Shown here: one piece after another, positions 1-9,116 of the stretch | How positions within the stretch are numbered: position 1 is the stretch's first letter | Layout: each line of letters begins with the position of its first letter | NCBI GenBank assembly: GCA_910583885.1 | Contig: CAJUAC010000005.1 | Location: forward strand, 1-64,000 | Direction: 5' to 3' | Length of the DNA stretch: 64,000 bases | Source: an uncultured Oscillospiraceae bacterium | Lineage (GTDB): Bacteria > Bacillota > Clostridia > Oscillospirales > Oscillospiraceae | Program-made: the position numbers and the translations under genes | Notes under the pieces: generated by a model | The model's input: the letters and a program-made list of their open reading frames with translations, nothing else | Database searches by the model: none | Told to the model about the DNA's origin: nothing

Positions 1-1
1 C

Positions 2-1006
2 ACCAGCGACCCGCAGGACCAGATTTTTGCGCTGGCGGAGAAGGAGCCGCGGCTCCAGCCCTACTACATCGGGGAAAAGCGGCTCATCACCCTAATGATG
101 AAGATGGATGCGGATATAGTGGTAATGACCATGCCGGATCTGGATAATTTCCATATCAAGCGCAGCTATGTGCGCAAGGACATCGAGTACATCTATATGG
201 TACATTACGGTGTTGGCAGCAGCAACCTTTTGCTGCGTACCCATGCCCTGGCCCACTATGACACCATCTTCTGCGCAGGGCAGCAGCAGCTGGAGGAGTT
301 GCGGGAGGAGGAGCAGGTCTACGGCATGGAGCCGCGGAACCTGGTGCTGTGCGGCTACGGGCTGCTGGACCGCGTGCTGGCGGCTTATGAGGCCATGCCT
401 AAGATAGAGCACAGCCGGCCGCAGATCCTGGTGGCGCCTTCCTGGCAGAACGGGAATATCCTGGATACCTGCATCCACCCCCTGCTGGAGAGCCTGCTGT
501 GCGGGGAATACCGGATCATCATCCGGCCCCATCCGGAGTACTGCAAGCGGTATCCGCAGAAGCTGGCGGAGCTGGAGACAGCATACCGGGACAGGTTTGA
601 CGAGAATTTTACCCTTCAGACGGACTTCTCCTCCAATGAAACCGTTTTCCAGTCGGATCTCGTCATTACGGACTGGTCCACCATCTGTTACGAATTTTCT
701 TTTGCCACCAAGCGGCCGACGCTGTTTGTGGATACGCCGATGAAGGTGATGAACCCGTCCTATCAAGATTTGAAAACGGTTCCCATGGATATTGCGATCC
801 GGGGCGTAATTGGCCGGTCGATCCGGCCAGAGGACGCACACGAGGCCGGGAAAACGGTGCAGGCGCTGTTGAACCACCAGGAGGAGTACCGGGAGAAGAT
901 CCAGGCGGCTATGGAGCACAGCCTTTCCCACATCGGTGAGAGCGGGAAAATAGGCGGGAAATATATTTTGCAGGCCCTGCGGGGGCGGCAGAAAGGGAAG
1001 GCATGA
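2..1006 (+). CDS. CDP-glycerol glycerophosphotransferase-like protein, C-terminal part
   Basis: The frame is open from base 2, so the gene starts upstream of the window and only the last 334 residues are seen. The sequence fits the TagB/TagF family, which adds glycerol-phosphate units from CDP-glycerol to teichoic-acid-type polymers at the inner face of the membrane. Visible family marks are the VAPSW segment, the IIIRPHPE motif (histidine-containing active-site block) and the VITDWSTICYEFSF block followed by a PTLF strand. The stop overlaps the next start by four bases (ATGA), so it is co-translated with the phosphocholine gene behind it. Family assignment is firm; the exact substrate (glycerol- or ribitol-phosphate) is not settled by sequence. 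Confidence 0.85.
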   Translation, partial: TSDPQDQIFALAEKEPRLQPYYIGEKRLITLMMKMDADIVVMTMPDLDNFHIKRSYVRKDIEYIYMVHYGVGSSNLLLRTHALAHYDTIFCAGQQQLEELREEEQVYGMEPRNLVLCGYGLLDRVLAAYEAMPKIEHSRPQILVAPSWQNGNILDTCIHPLLESLLCGEYRIIIRPHPEYCKRYPQKLAELETAYRDRFDENFTLQTDFSSNETVFQSDLVITDWSTICYEFSFATKRPTLFVDTPMKVMNPSYQDLKTVPMDIAIRGVIGRSIRPEDAHEAGKTVQALLNHQEEYREKIQAAMEHSLSHIGESGKIGGKYILQALRGRQKGKA

Positions 1007-2610
1007 AAAACGCGATTATTTTGGCTGCCGGCAAGTCTAACCGCTTCGCACCCTTTACCTATGAGCGGCCCAAGGGGGTGTTCCGGGTGAAGGGGGAGGT
1101 GCTGATCGAGCGGCAGCTCCAGCAGCTACAGGCGGCAGGTATTACAGAAATCTATGTTGTTGTCGGGTATATGAAGGAAAAGTTCTTCTATTTGGAAGAG
1201 AAATATGGGGTGAAGCTGCTGGTCAACAACACCTTTGCCGCAAAGGGGAACCTGTACTCCCTGTATGTGGCCCGGCAGTACCTGGGGGATACCTACATAT
1301 GCTGTGCGGACCACTATTTTACGGAGAACCCTTTCCTGGAGGAGAACCCGCTGAACCACTCCTACCGGGCCTGCATGTATGAGGAAGGGAAATTCCGGGA
1401 ATTTGCGGTGGACTACTCGGACGCCGGGGTCATCACAGGCATTGCGGTTGGCGGGGAGAACAAGACGGCCATGGTGGGCCACGCCTATTTCAATGCGGCG
1501 TTCTCCGCCCGGCTGCGTGAGTTTATGGAGTCGGAAATCCACGATTTTGGGGTGGACAGCCTCTTTTGGGAGGAGTTTTACGGGAGGCACCAGAAGGATC
1601 TGACGCTGTACAGGAGGCCTTACGATGGGCACGGGTTTTACGAGTTCGAGACAATTGACGAGCTGCGCCGGTTCGATTCTGAGTTCCTGTTCAACATTGA
1701 TTCGGAGATCATCACCAATATCTGCAAGGTGCTCCCATGCAGCCCCAACGATATTGTGGACATCAATATTATCCAGGCGGGGCTGACCAATGTGTCCTTC
1801 TCCTTCTGTGTGGCGGGGGTAAAATATGTCTACCGGCACCCGGGGAGCACGGCGGGGAACCTGATCGACCGGCAGGCGGAGCTATTCGCCCAGATGAAGG
1901 CGAAGGAGCTTGGTGTAGACAAATCGGTCATCTATATGGATATATCCGGTTGGAAAATATCATATTATGTCCCGGATATAGCGGAGTGCGACTTTGAAAA
2001 GCATCCCGGGCAGCTGGGGCAGGCCATGGACTACCTGCGCAGGATCCACAGCGCGGAGGTGGACGGCTCGGTGAAGGTGTTTGACACGGTAGGCGAGGGA
2101 AAGAAGCTGATGGGGATCGCAAGCGCCTCCAAGGGGAACCTGGCGGCGGAGTTCCAGTGGCTGGTAGAGAAGGTGGAGCGGCTGGACCAGTATGTGAAGG
2201 CGGAGGCGGAGAAGCTGGGCCTGAAGAAGGTGCTCTGCCACAACGATGTATACGAGCCCAACTATATCGTGACAGAGGGCGGGGATATGTACCTGATCGA
2301 CTGGGAGTACGCGGGGCTGAACGACCCGGCCAACGATCTGGCCTGCATCCTCTGCCGGGCGCACTATACGCAGGTGCAGATAGAGAAATACCTGTGCGCC
2401 TATCTGGGCCGGGAGGCAGAGCCGTGGGAGCGGCGGCGGTATGTGGCGTATATTGCATTGTGCGGTTTTTACTGGTTCTGTTGGGGGCTGTACAAGGGCA
2501 GCGTAGGGGATGACGACGGGTTCTTCTTCCTGCCGGCCTACCGAAGCTGCGTCCGCTTTATAGACAGTGCGCTGGAGAGCTACCAGGGAGAGGGGGCGCA
2601 GGGGCCGTGA
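1003..2610 (+). CDS. LicC-LicA-like fusion: nucleotidyltransferase plus choline kinase
   Basis: A 535-residue two-domain protein. Residues 1-230 are a LicC-like nucleotidyltransferase (ILAAGKSNRF nucleotide loop, RPKG, CADHYF), expected to make CDP-choline from phosphocholine. Residues 240-525 are a LicA-like aminoglycoside/choline kinase fold with the catalytic HNDVYEPNY block and the DWEYAG metal-binding block. The two steps activate choline for transfer onto teichoic acid, which is consistent with the glycerophosphotransferase upstream. Start ATG overlaps the previous stop, and the stop TGA overlaps the next start GTG. No LicD transferase or choline importer is present in this window. CDP-ethanolamine or another amino alcohol is a possible alternative. 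Confidence 0.87.
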   Translation: MKNAIILAAGKSNRFAPFTYERPKGVFRVKGEVLIERQLQQLQAAGITEIYVVVGYMKEKFFYLEEKYGVKLLVNNTFAAKGNLYSLYVARQYLGDTYICCADHYFTENPFLEENPLNHSYRACMYEEGKFREFAVDYSDAGVITGIAVGGENKTAMVGHAYFNAAFSARLREFMESEIHDFGVDSLFWEEFYGRHQKDLTLYRRPYDGHGFYEFETIDELRRFDSEFLFNIDSEIITNICKVLPCSPNDIVDINIIQAGLTNVSFSFCVAGVKYVYRHPGSTAGNLIDRQAELFAQMKAKELGVDKSVIYMDISGWKISYYVPDIAECDFEKHPGQLGQAMDYLRRIHSAEVDGSVKVFDTVGEGKKLMGIASASKGNLAAEFQWLVEKVERLDQYVKAEAEKLGLKKVLCHNDVYEPNYIVTEGGDMYLIDWEYAGLNDPANDLACILCRAHYTQVQIEKYLCAYLGREAEPWERRRYVAYIALCGFYWFCWGLYKGSVGDDDGFFFLPAYRSCVRFIDSALESYQGEGAQGP

Positions 2611-3350
2611 ACGTAGCAATCATCTTGGCAGGAGGCGTGGGATCCCGAATGGGGGCGGGGAAGCCGAAGCAGTTTGTGGAGATAGGGGGAAGGCCGGTTA
2701 TCGCACATACGTTGGAGCGCTTCCAGCGCCATCCTGAGATTGACGGGATTGAGATCGTGTGCGTGGAGAGCCACCTGGGCTGTGTAGAGAGGATCGTGGA
2801 GCAGGGGCATTTTTCCAAGGTGCGCTGGATTACGCGGGGCGGGGCGACGTTTCAGGAGTCTGTGATCCGTGGGGTGGAGAATCTGCGTGGAGAGCTGGAG
2901 GAGAGGGATATTGTGCTGATTCACTACGCAGTTTCGCCGTTTGTCACGGATGGGATCCTTTCCGATGCCATCCGGGTAGCGGGAGAGAAGGGGAACTGCG
3001 TGTCTGCAACGCCGTGCTATCTGCTCATGGGGAGCAACGACGGCGGGCAGCAGTCCACGCAATGGGTAGACCGGGAGAAGCTCATGCAGCTCAATAGCCC
3101 GCAGAGCTTCCGGTACGGCTATGTTGTGCAGCTGTATCAGGAGGCGGCAGAGCGGGGCGTGCTCGGGCAGGTGGAGCCCCACACTACGAGCCTGATGTAC
3201 CGGCTGGGCCGGACCATCTATTTCTCCGAGGGGAGCCAGGCGAATATCAAGCTGACGACGAAAGAAGATTTGGATCTGTTTGAGGGCTACGTCCTGCTGC
3301 AAGAAAAGAGAGAACGGGAAAAATCAGAAAAAGAAGGGGTAGAAGTATGA
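2607..3350 (+). CDS. IspD/TarI-family cytidylyltransferase with unusual acceptor site
   Basis: A 247-residue protein of the IspD/TarI nucleotidyltransferase family, which couples CTP to a sugar-alcohol phosphate. The nucleotide loop ILAGGVGSRMG and PKQF are intact, as is the late KLTTKEDLDL block. The family's acceptor-binding HDAxRPF motif reads HYAVSPFV here, so the usual Asp and Arg are gone. Context next to a glycerophosphotransferase and a choline-activation gene argues for a cell-wall polyol-phosphate substrate rather than the isoprenoid intermediate. The GTG start sits inside the GTGA overlap with the upstream stop. The actual substrate cannot be named from sequence. Confidence 0.8.
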   Translation: MNVAIILAGGVGSRMGAGKPKQFVEIGGRPVIAHTLERFQRHPEIDGIEIVCVESHLGCVERIVEQGHFSKVRWITRGGATFQESVIRGVENLRGELEERDIVLIHYAVSPFVTDGILSDAIRVAGEKGNCVSATPCYLLMGSNDGGQQSTQWVDREKLMQLNSPQSFRYGYVVQLYQEAAERGVLGQVEPHTTSLMYRLGRTIYFSEGSQANIKLTTKEDLDLFEGYVLLQEKREREKSEKEGVEV

Positions 3351-3601
3351 AAAGGATGCGGAATAAGTTTGCGGCACTGTGTGTCGCGGTGATGCTGATG
3401 GGCAATGCCAACGCATATTTGGACCCGTCGGTGATGACCTACACCATCCAGGTGGTGGCGGGCGTGGTAGTCGCAGTAGGTGCGGTCGTTGGCATCTACT
3501 GGCGCAAGGCCAAGCGCAAGGTCCAGGACAAGCTCGGCATGGATGAAAACGCGAAAAAGTCCATTGAGGATGATGTCATCGAAATCGAGGAGGACAAGTA
3601 G
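3347..3601 (+). CDS. Small membrane protein ending the teichoic-acid operon
   Basis: An 84-residue protein with an N-terminal hydrophobic signal-like segment (about residues 8-24, ending near NANA), a YLDPSVMTY motif, a second membrane helix (about 34-50) and a basic then acidic tail. I have no named family for it; proteins of this shape with a YLDP motif occur beside cell-surface glycan genes, from memory. The start overlaps the previous stop (ATGA), so it is made with the three genes ahead of it. It may be a membrane accessory of the polymerase complex; that is inference only. Confidence 0.7.
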   Translation: MKRMRNKFAALCVAVMLMGNANAYLDPSVMTYTIQVVAGVVVAVGAVVGIYWRKAKRKVQDKLGMDENAKKSIEDDVIEIEEDK

Positions 3602-3645
3602 GCGGGAGAGGTGCTGTATGACGCTGTATCATTAGGGCATGTTTG

Positions 3646-3777
3646 AAAAATGTCAAAACGCCCAAATGGCGGATCTTTTTCCGCTGGACAGCGTTAAAAA
3701 ATCTTGAAATACACAAAGTATTCCCGCGATTTTTTGCCTTGTCCATCGAAAAAATCTCTCGCGTTTGGTCATTCCGC
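3646..3777. repeat. Imperfect palindromic element, MITE-like
   Basis: Two arms of about 55-60 bases face each other around a centre near 3715. Both arms carry, in inverted order, a CCAAA box, a T-rich run, a TGGACA block and an AAAAAATC run, with scattered mismatches. It lies between an operon end and a recombinase remnant. No transposase is attached. It could fold as a long RNA hairpin or be a non-autonomous transposable element. Confidence 0.5.
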
Positions 3778-3826
3778 GGCGTGGCCAAGCGGCCCGCTTC
3801 ACTTCCTGCCCATCCCTGCCATCAAG

Positions 3827-3872
3827 AAAAACCCCCGGATTACCGTTTTTAAACGGTTTTCCGGGGGTTTTC
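3827..3872 (+). terminator. Rho-independent terminator of the teichoic-acid operon
   Basis: A GC-rich stem (AAAACCCCCGG paired with CCGGGGGTTTT) encloses an inner ACCGTTT/AAACGGT stem and ends in a T-run. The A-run on the other side makes it usable in both directions. It lies about 225 bases after the last gene, behind the palindromic element. Confidence 0.75.
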
Positions 3873-4204
3873 CTGTTCAGCCGGGCCGGTTGCCCGCCGC
3901 GCCGCCAAAGACGTGTGGCCCCCGAGCACAAAAAAGATGCCGGCCGCTGTCGATGCCGTTTCCGATCGGAATAATTGAGAGTGAATTTCTAAAATCGCAC
4001 TTTCCCGCCCCTCTCCACCGTTTCCACCGCCCTGTCCCGGTTCCTCAAATATCCTGTCCGGTTACACCCATAGTCTCCATAGGGCGGCGTTCCATTAATG
4101 TGATAGATTTTATTGTTGCATTGTAAAATTTTTTGTAGTTTAATGTACTTTCCTATTAAAAATGTCCCGGTGGGCGCGTTTATATTAGGAAAATATACCG
4201 CCTG

Positions 4205-4228
4205 AAAAAATGCGGTTTTTAAACCGCT
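4205..4228 (-). terminator. Terminator behind the recombinase remnant
   Basis: Read on the minus strand, a GCGGTTT/AAACCGC stem is followed by ATTTTTTC. The stop codon of the recombinase remnant lies in the loop, so this is the original terminator of that gene. Confidence 0.65.
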
Positions 4229-4531
4229 TCATTGTGGGTGTCCACTTCAATGTATTCCTTCACCCGGCGCAGTTCATCGGCAAAGCAGAACACGATACGA
4301 ATGCTCCCGCCCTCATAGACTTTAATCTGATCCACCAGCTCAATCAAAATGTCCCGTGCCAGCTTGTCGATGTTCTGGAATTGCCGAAAAGCGGACAGGA
4401 ATGGATTTTCCAGATCAACGCCATTCTCAACTTCTTGCTTTTCGGTCTGGAGCCACTCAATTGCTGCTGTAACGCAGATCATTACCCTCCCTTCCAGATA
4501 TATGCCATGCATTGCTTCTCCTATGAGGAGA
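4219..4531 (-). pseudogene. C-terminal remnant of a large serine recombinase
   Basis: About 100 residues at the end of a minus-strand frame resemble the C-terminus of large serine recombinases of clostridial mobile elements: a helical segment, then NPFLSAFRQFQNI, ELVDQIKVYEGG and FADELRRVKEYIEV before the stop. The catalytic N-terminal and zinc-ribbon parts are absent. The frame runs back into a 36-base perfect palindrome and unrelated sequence, so the gene was cut there. It marks a former integrated element. Confidence 0.6.
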
Positions 4532-4532
4532 C

Positions 4533-4568
4533 GCCAAAAGGCGATGCTGAGCAGCATCGCCTTTTGGC
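4533..4568. repeat. 36-base perfect palindrome at the break of the recombinase remnant
   Basis: Two 16-base arms (beginning GCCAAAAGGCGATGCT) are perfectly inverted around a GAGC centre. It sits where recognisable recombinase sequence ends. From there to about 4960 I see no gene, only AT-rich sequence. Confidence 0.6.
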
Positions 4569-4965
4569 CTGGAGTGGGGGCAGGCCATAGGCCGGGAACG
4601 GACAGGGATATTCCATTTCGATCCACATTCGATCCACAAACGGGGCCGCCGCGCCGGGGAAAGTTTGAACTGTTGCAAGACAGATAAGAAAATGTCAAAA
4701 AGGGCTGCCCCTTTTAAAAAGTAAATTTTAATAAAGCAGATTTGGAAATAGATGGGTGAATCTTCTAATGTGAATACAGGTTCTAAAAATTAGAGAAGAT
4801 TACTCCATTGCAAGGACTTCCAACAACGTTTGCTCGCTTTTACTCAACCGCTCCATTGGAAAATTCATCAATCTGCTGAAAAAATTTGCCTCAGAAAAGA
4901 TGGATTTGGGCGATTTACACCAATACAGAAGTTGAAATATGTAAATAACAACAACGTACAAAGAG

Positions 4966-4994
4966 TTGAAAGTATATGTAAAATATGATACAAT
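4966..4994 (+). promoter_or_regulatory. Promoter of the FtsX/M28-like operon
   Basis: TTGAAA and TACAAT are separated by exactly 17 bases in AT-rich DNA. Transcription would begin near 5001 and leave a leader of about 155 bases before the first gene. Confidence 0.55.
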
Positions 4995-5087
4995 ACATAT
5001 CATCAAAGTGTAAAGTTAATGAACAAAATAGCAAATTAGTCATGATCTTGAGCATGAGTGTACCTGTTTAGGCGCTTCGTGCTGAGC

Positions 5088-5124
5088 ATTATAAGCAGCA
5101 CAGCTATGCTGTGCTGCTTATAAT
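5088..5124 (+). promoter_or_regulatory. Perfect 17-bp-stem hairpin in the operon leader
   Basis: Two 17-base arms (starting ATTATAAGCAGCACAGC) pair perfectly around a TAT loop, 31 bases before the first start codon and just ahead of the ribosome-binding site. The T-run after it is weak. It may act as an attenuator, an mRNA-stability element or a protein site. Confidence 0.55.
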
Positions 5125-5155
5125 TATTACAGATTTTGACGAGGAGGACTGCCAT

Positions 5156-7165
5156 ATGTACCATAAAATTTTTATGGACCAGCTGAAACGCAGTAAAAAG
5201 ACTGTTGTTTACATTTGCCTTTTGCTGATCGCCGCAGCCTTCTTTGTGTCGAGCATGAATCTATATCAAAACAGCGTCCGTAACCTGCGGATCGCTGAAA
5301 ATACTTTTTCTACTCTGGCCGTTATAGAGCTATGCGGAGAGGTGGATAAATATGGCCAGCTGGTGGAACGAAACAGCGATGAGCACATCGGATATAAGGC
5401 TGTGGGTGTCATGGGGTATGATTTTAGTGATATCACCGACAGCGAAGCAGTGGAAAGCTGGGACTTACGAACGCAGTACGGTGCTTACATAGAGGATCAT
5501 CCTGCAATGTACTACACGCCTTATAATCAGCTTGATAATAGTGATAGTTGGTATATGCGCAGCAACAACGTCATCCGCTTCAAGATCCGGGCAGACACGC
5601 CCATCTCATTGAGATATTATCCAGAAGATCTAAACCATAACTACAAGCGTATAAAACTGGATGTCATAGATAATGCTGCCGGTTGTTTTGCCTACCCAGA
5701 CGCCTTGTACTATGAGGATTTTGGATTTGACGAGGAGATGTGGGCGTCTTACAGTGAGGAAATCAAACAATTTAACCAAACTGACAATACCGAAAACCTG
5801 ATGTTCTATCCAGACGTGGAGTATGTTGCGATCCTCCGCTACCATGGTTTTTGGAAATGGATGGAGGATGAGGCAGGCGTTTTTGAATACGTTGATAACA
5901 CTAGGTGGGCTCGCTGCCACGAATTTATGTTTGCCAAGCCTGTTCAGGATTATAAGCAGCTGCGATTGACCTATGACGGCTCCAGAGAAGGGATGGAGTA
6001 TGACAAGGAATTTGTGCATTTCCCGATCCAGCGATGGGAAGATGTGCAGAAGGACCCGGAACTGAAAGCTTACTTTGAGGATGTATGGCAGGACACCGGC
6101 GTACAGCAGTACACGCATAATGTTATTGCCACCAACGACTTTACCTCTATACCGGCCTATCACATCGGCGGCGCTGGTCTGACAGAGGGGAGACTGATCG
6201 CCCCTGAAGAATATGCCGACGGCGCGAAGGTCTGTCTTATCAGCGAAGATGTGGCGCAAAACCAGCAGTGGAAAATCGGAGACAAACTGAATATGCGGCT
6301 TTTTGAAAGCAATTATATCCCCAGCTCTATCATCTCATTCCTCGACCAGCCGATCTATGACGCAGAGAAAACTCCGTTCATACATGAAGGAGAATATGAG
6401 ATCGTGGGGATTTATTCCATCTATCCCACCGCTGGTAATACAGAGCTTGCCCCTGACACTCTGGACTTGCTGCCATATAGCATTTATATCCCCGCCAATT
6501 CCGTCTCCAAGCCAAGGGATCAGAAGGAAGTGCTGGTCCATGGCTCCACATTCAGCGTCAAGCTGAAAAACGGCTCTGTAGACCAGTTTATGAAGGATAT
6601 GGAGGAAAAAGGTCTGACAATACAGGAACCGGGCCGCTACAATCCGAAGTTTACCTTCTATGACCAGGGATACAGTGCTGTTCAGTCCAGCCTGCTGTCT
6701 ATGAACAGCACCGCAAAGCTGCTGCTGCTTCTCTCATCCATCCTTCTTTTGATTATCTGCACCCTTGTAGCATATTTCCTCTGGCAGAGCCAGAGGCAGA
6801 CGGTGGGTATCTTCCGTATGCTGGGCGGTACAAAGCAGCAGGCGCTTTCAGCGGTACTGCTCTGCGCCATGCTGCTGACGGTCACTGGCAGCGGCGTGGG
6901 GGGAATTCTTGGCTGCGGCATGACAAGCCTTGTAGGAAACGGCATCATGCAGAAGAATATCGAGGCGATCGAGATGGATATGACCCAGGAGAACGACGTC
7001 TCTGCCCTGACAGAGCAGGAATCAGATATCCAGATCAAAGCGGACCTGCTGGTAACGCTGAAAGCCTGCGGTGCCGTACTGATTTGTCCGGCCCTTTTGC
7101 TGGGATTTGCGGCGCTGGATATCAACAAAGAACCTCGGGAACTTCTTCCGAAAGGGAAGGTGTAA
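5156..7165 (+). CDS. ABC transporter permease, FtsX/MacB-like
   Basis: A 669-residue membrane protein with one N-terminal helix (about 17-36), a very large extracytoplasmic region (about 40-525) and three C-terminal helices (about 530-550, 575-600, 630-652), the FtsX/MacB pattern. The GIFRMLGGTKQQ loop after the second helix is the usual coupling segment. An upstream ATG at 5111 is in frame but lies inside the leader hairpin; the ATG at 5156 has a GAGGAGGA site 7 bases ahead and was chosen. It is first in an operon with a second permease, an ATPase and a lipoprotein. Such transporters usually move force or extrude peptides rather than import; the substrate is unknown. Confidence 0.82.
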   Translation: MYHKIFMDQLKRSKKTVVYICLLLIAAAFFVSSMNLYQNSVRNLRIAENTFSTLAVIELCGEVDKYGQLVERNSDEHIGYKAVGVMGYDFSDITDSEAVESWDLRTQYGAYIEDHPAMYYTPYNQLDNSDSWYMRSNNVIRFKIRADTPISLRYYPEDLNHNYKRIKLDVIDNAAGCFAYPDALYYEDFGFDEEMWASYSEEIKQFNQTDNTENLMFYPDVEYVAILRYHGFWKWMEDEAGVFEYVDNTRWARCHEFMFAKPVQDYKQLRLTYDGSREGMEYDKEFVHFPIQRWEDVQKDPELKAYFEDVWQDTGVQQYTHNVIATNDFTSIPAYHIGGAGLTEGRLIAPEEYADGAKVCLISEDVAQNQQWKIGDKLNMRLFESNYIPSSIISFLDQPIYDAEKTPFIHEGEYEIVGIYSIYPTAGNTELAPDTLDLLPYSIYIPANSVSKPRDQKEVLVHGSTFSVKLKNGSVDQFMKDMEEKGLTIQEPGRYNPKFTFYDQGYSAVQSSLLSMNSTAKLLLLLSSILLLIICTLVAYFLWQSQRQTVGIFRMLGGTKQQALSAVLLCAMLLTVTGSGVGGILGCGMTSLVGNGIMQKNIEAIEMDMTQENDVSALTEQESDIQIKADLLVTLKACGAVLICPALLLGFAALDINKEPRELLPKGKV

Positions 7166-7176
7166 GTGGTGTTGGT

Positions 7177-8436
7177 ATGAAAAGTTTTCCTTATATCTGG
7201 CGCATGGCGCTGCGGCGGAAAGGTGCCTGCCTGCTGGTGATACTTTCCGCCATGGCGGCGACGGTATTCATGCTTTTTTATCCCAGTCTCATTGCAAACG
7301 TCCAAAATGAGCTGGAAGAAACATACGACGGCATTACGGTGACAGGAAGTATCCTTACCGCTGGGATCGGCAATGACCCAGCTATTTCAAACGATGTGTG
7401 GAAAGAAATGCAGGCAAGCGGTCATTTCAGTGAGTTATATGCCAACAGCCGTTTTTCTGTCCGCACCATCCCAAGGGGCCTTCTGGAAGAACAGGCGGGC
7501 GCAGGCGCGTCAGAGCAGGAACAGCTGACAGCTTTTCAGACACTCCTTCCGAAATTTGAGACCGAAGACAGCGGCCGCGTTGGGGGCCGGATGAGGGCAT
7601 ACAACACCTTTCGCGCAGCTGATGAGCTGGTCCGCATCAGAGACAGCATCCGCTGGATGGATGGCTATGATGAAAGCTGCATGGAAGGGAACGAGCGCAT
7701 CTGCATTATCTCCGAAAAATGGGGCTACCATCCGGGCGATACAATTCCTTTCCTGGCAGAAGTTGTTGTATATAAACGACCGATGAAGGGGATCTTCCGT
7801 CTGAAAGTGGCTGGGACTTATCCAGGTAAAATAACCGAATTTGCCGGTGTGATGCCGCTGAAAACAATGGAGGAACTGACCGTCGCCGCGAATGCCGCTC
7901 AAAAGCAGCATGGCAACAGTTATAACTGGAGCTTCAGTATCGACGAGGTCTATTTTACGGTCAAAGACAACCGGCAGCTGAACGAAATCAAAACGATGAT
8001 AACAGAACGTGGCCTTCGCGGCAGCGATACCCTCCGCGTCCGTATCGACGACCGCATTTTGAAGGAGACTGTTGGCCCGATCAAAAGCAACCTTGCCCAG
8101 CTGGAGGGCTCGTATCTGTTTTTCTTCCTGATGATCGCTGTCCTTGGAGCGTTCATCAACTTCCTTCTGGCTCGCGACCGAAAACCGGAGTATGCGGTCA
8201 TGGGGATGCTGGGAGAAAGCAGGATTCAGATCACTTTGAAAGCTTTACTGGAGCAGTTTATTCTCTGCCTTGCCGGTGTGGTTTTGGGTGCGGCGGCAGG
8301 TCATTTTATTGACGTGGTCAGATTCGATGAAGCGATTTGCGCGATGATCCTGCTGTGCTATACTTTGGGTGCGGCGGCAGCGGTGATGCTGACTGTCCGT
8401 GTGAATGTTATGGATATTCTGCGCGATAAGGAGTGA
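7177..8436 (+). CDS. Second ABC transporter permease, FtsX-like
   Basis: A 419-residue partner of the upstream permease with the same layout: N-terminal helix (about 12-32), extracytoplasmic domain, then helices near 312-332, 357-378 and 385-410, with a YAVMGMLGES coupling loop. The start ATG lies 11 bases after the previous stop without a strong ribosome site, so translation is probably coupled. The extracytoplasmic domains of the two permeases are not obviously alike, suggesting a heterodimer. Confidence 0.8.
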   Translation: MKSFPYIWRMALRRKGACLLVILSAMAATVFMLFYPSLIANVQNELEETYDGITVTGSILTAGIGNDPAISNDVWKEMQASGHFSELYANSRFSVRTIPRGLLEEQAGAGASEQEQLTAFQTLLPKFETEDSGRVGGRMRAYNTFRAADELVRIRDSIRWMDGYDESCMEGNERICIISEKWGYHPGDTIPFLAEVVVYKRPMKGIFRLKVAGTYPGKITEFAGVMPLKTMEELTVAANAAQKQHGNSYNWSFSIDEVYFTVKDNRQLNEIKTMITERGLRGSDTLRVRIDDRILKETVGPIKSNLAQLEGSYLFFFLMIAVLGAFINFLLARDRKPEYAVMGMLGESRIQITLKALLEQFILCLAGVVLGAAAGHFIDVVRFDEAICAMILLCYTLGAAAAVMLTVRVNVMDILRDKE

Positions 8437-8440
8437 GCTC

Positions 8441-9106
8441 ATGAGTATTTTGCGGGTGCAAAATGTGCATTACATCTATCAAAGCAAATATCAAAAGGTA
8501 CATGCCATAAAAGGAATCCATTTCGATTTTCAGGACGGAAAATTCTATGCCATTGTCGGCAAGAGCGGCTGCGGGAAAACTACCCTGTTATCTCTGTTGG
8601 CTGGCTTGGATTTGCCGACGGAAGGACAGGTTATATATGACGGAAAAAGCACAGCGGAACGCAACAGGGACCGCTATCGTTTGAAAGCAATTTCTCTGGT
8701 CTGTCAGAACTACAATTTGTTCCCTCTGCTGACTGTGGAAGAAAATGTGACCTACCCCATGCTTTTGCGGGGGGTGAATCCAGGTCAAGCGAAAAAAATT
8801 GTCCGTGAAAAGTTAAAGGCTGTTGGTTTGGACAGCTCATATTACAAGAGATTGCCCGCTATGCTTTCCGGCGGCGAACAGCAGCGTGTAGCAATTGCAA
8901 GAGCACTTGTTTCTGATGCAAAAATTATCCTTGCCGATGAACCCACCGGCAACTTGGATACGGAAAACAGTGAGATCGTTTTCTCACTGCTTCAGCGGCT
9001 GGCGCACGATGAGGGCTACTGCATTATTGTTGTAACCCACGACCTTGCGATAGCGGATATGGCCGACGAAGTCCTGCGCTTGAAGGACGGCGCATTGGTA
9101 GATTAG
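8441..9106 (+). CDS. ABC transporter ATP-binding protein, MacB/LolD type
   Basis: A 221-residue ATPase with Walker A GKSGCGKT (40-47), Q-loop near 89, signature LSGGEQQR (142-149) and Walker B ILADEP (163-168). Length and sequence fit the MacB/LolD/BceA group that pairs with FtsX-like permeases. ATG at 8441 follows an AAGGAG site, four bases after the permease stop. It powers the two upstream permeases. Confidence 0.9.
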   Translation: MSILRVQNVHYIYQSKYQKVHAIKGIHFDFQDGKFYAIVGKSGCGKTTLLSLLAGLDLPTEGQVIYDGKSTAERNRDRYRLKAISLVCQNYNLFPLLTVEENVTYPMLLRGVNPGQAKKIVREKLKAVGLDSSYYKRLPAMLSGGEQQRVAIARALVSDAKIILADEPTGNLDTENSEIVFSLLQRLAHDEGYCIIVVTHDLAIADMADEVLRLKDGALVD

Positions 9107-9116
9107 GAGCTGCTTT

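Noticed and set aside
4800..5006. 68-codon AT-rich frame on the minus strand before the FtsX operon
   Set aside because: No ribosome site or family match and it covers the plus-strand promoter.
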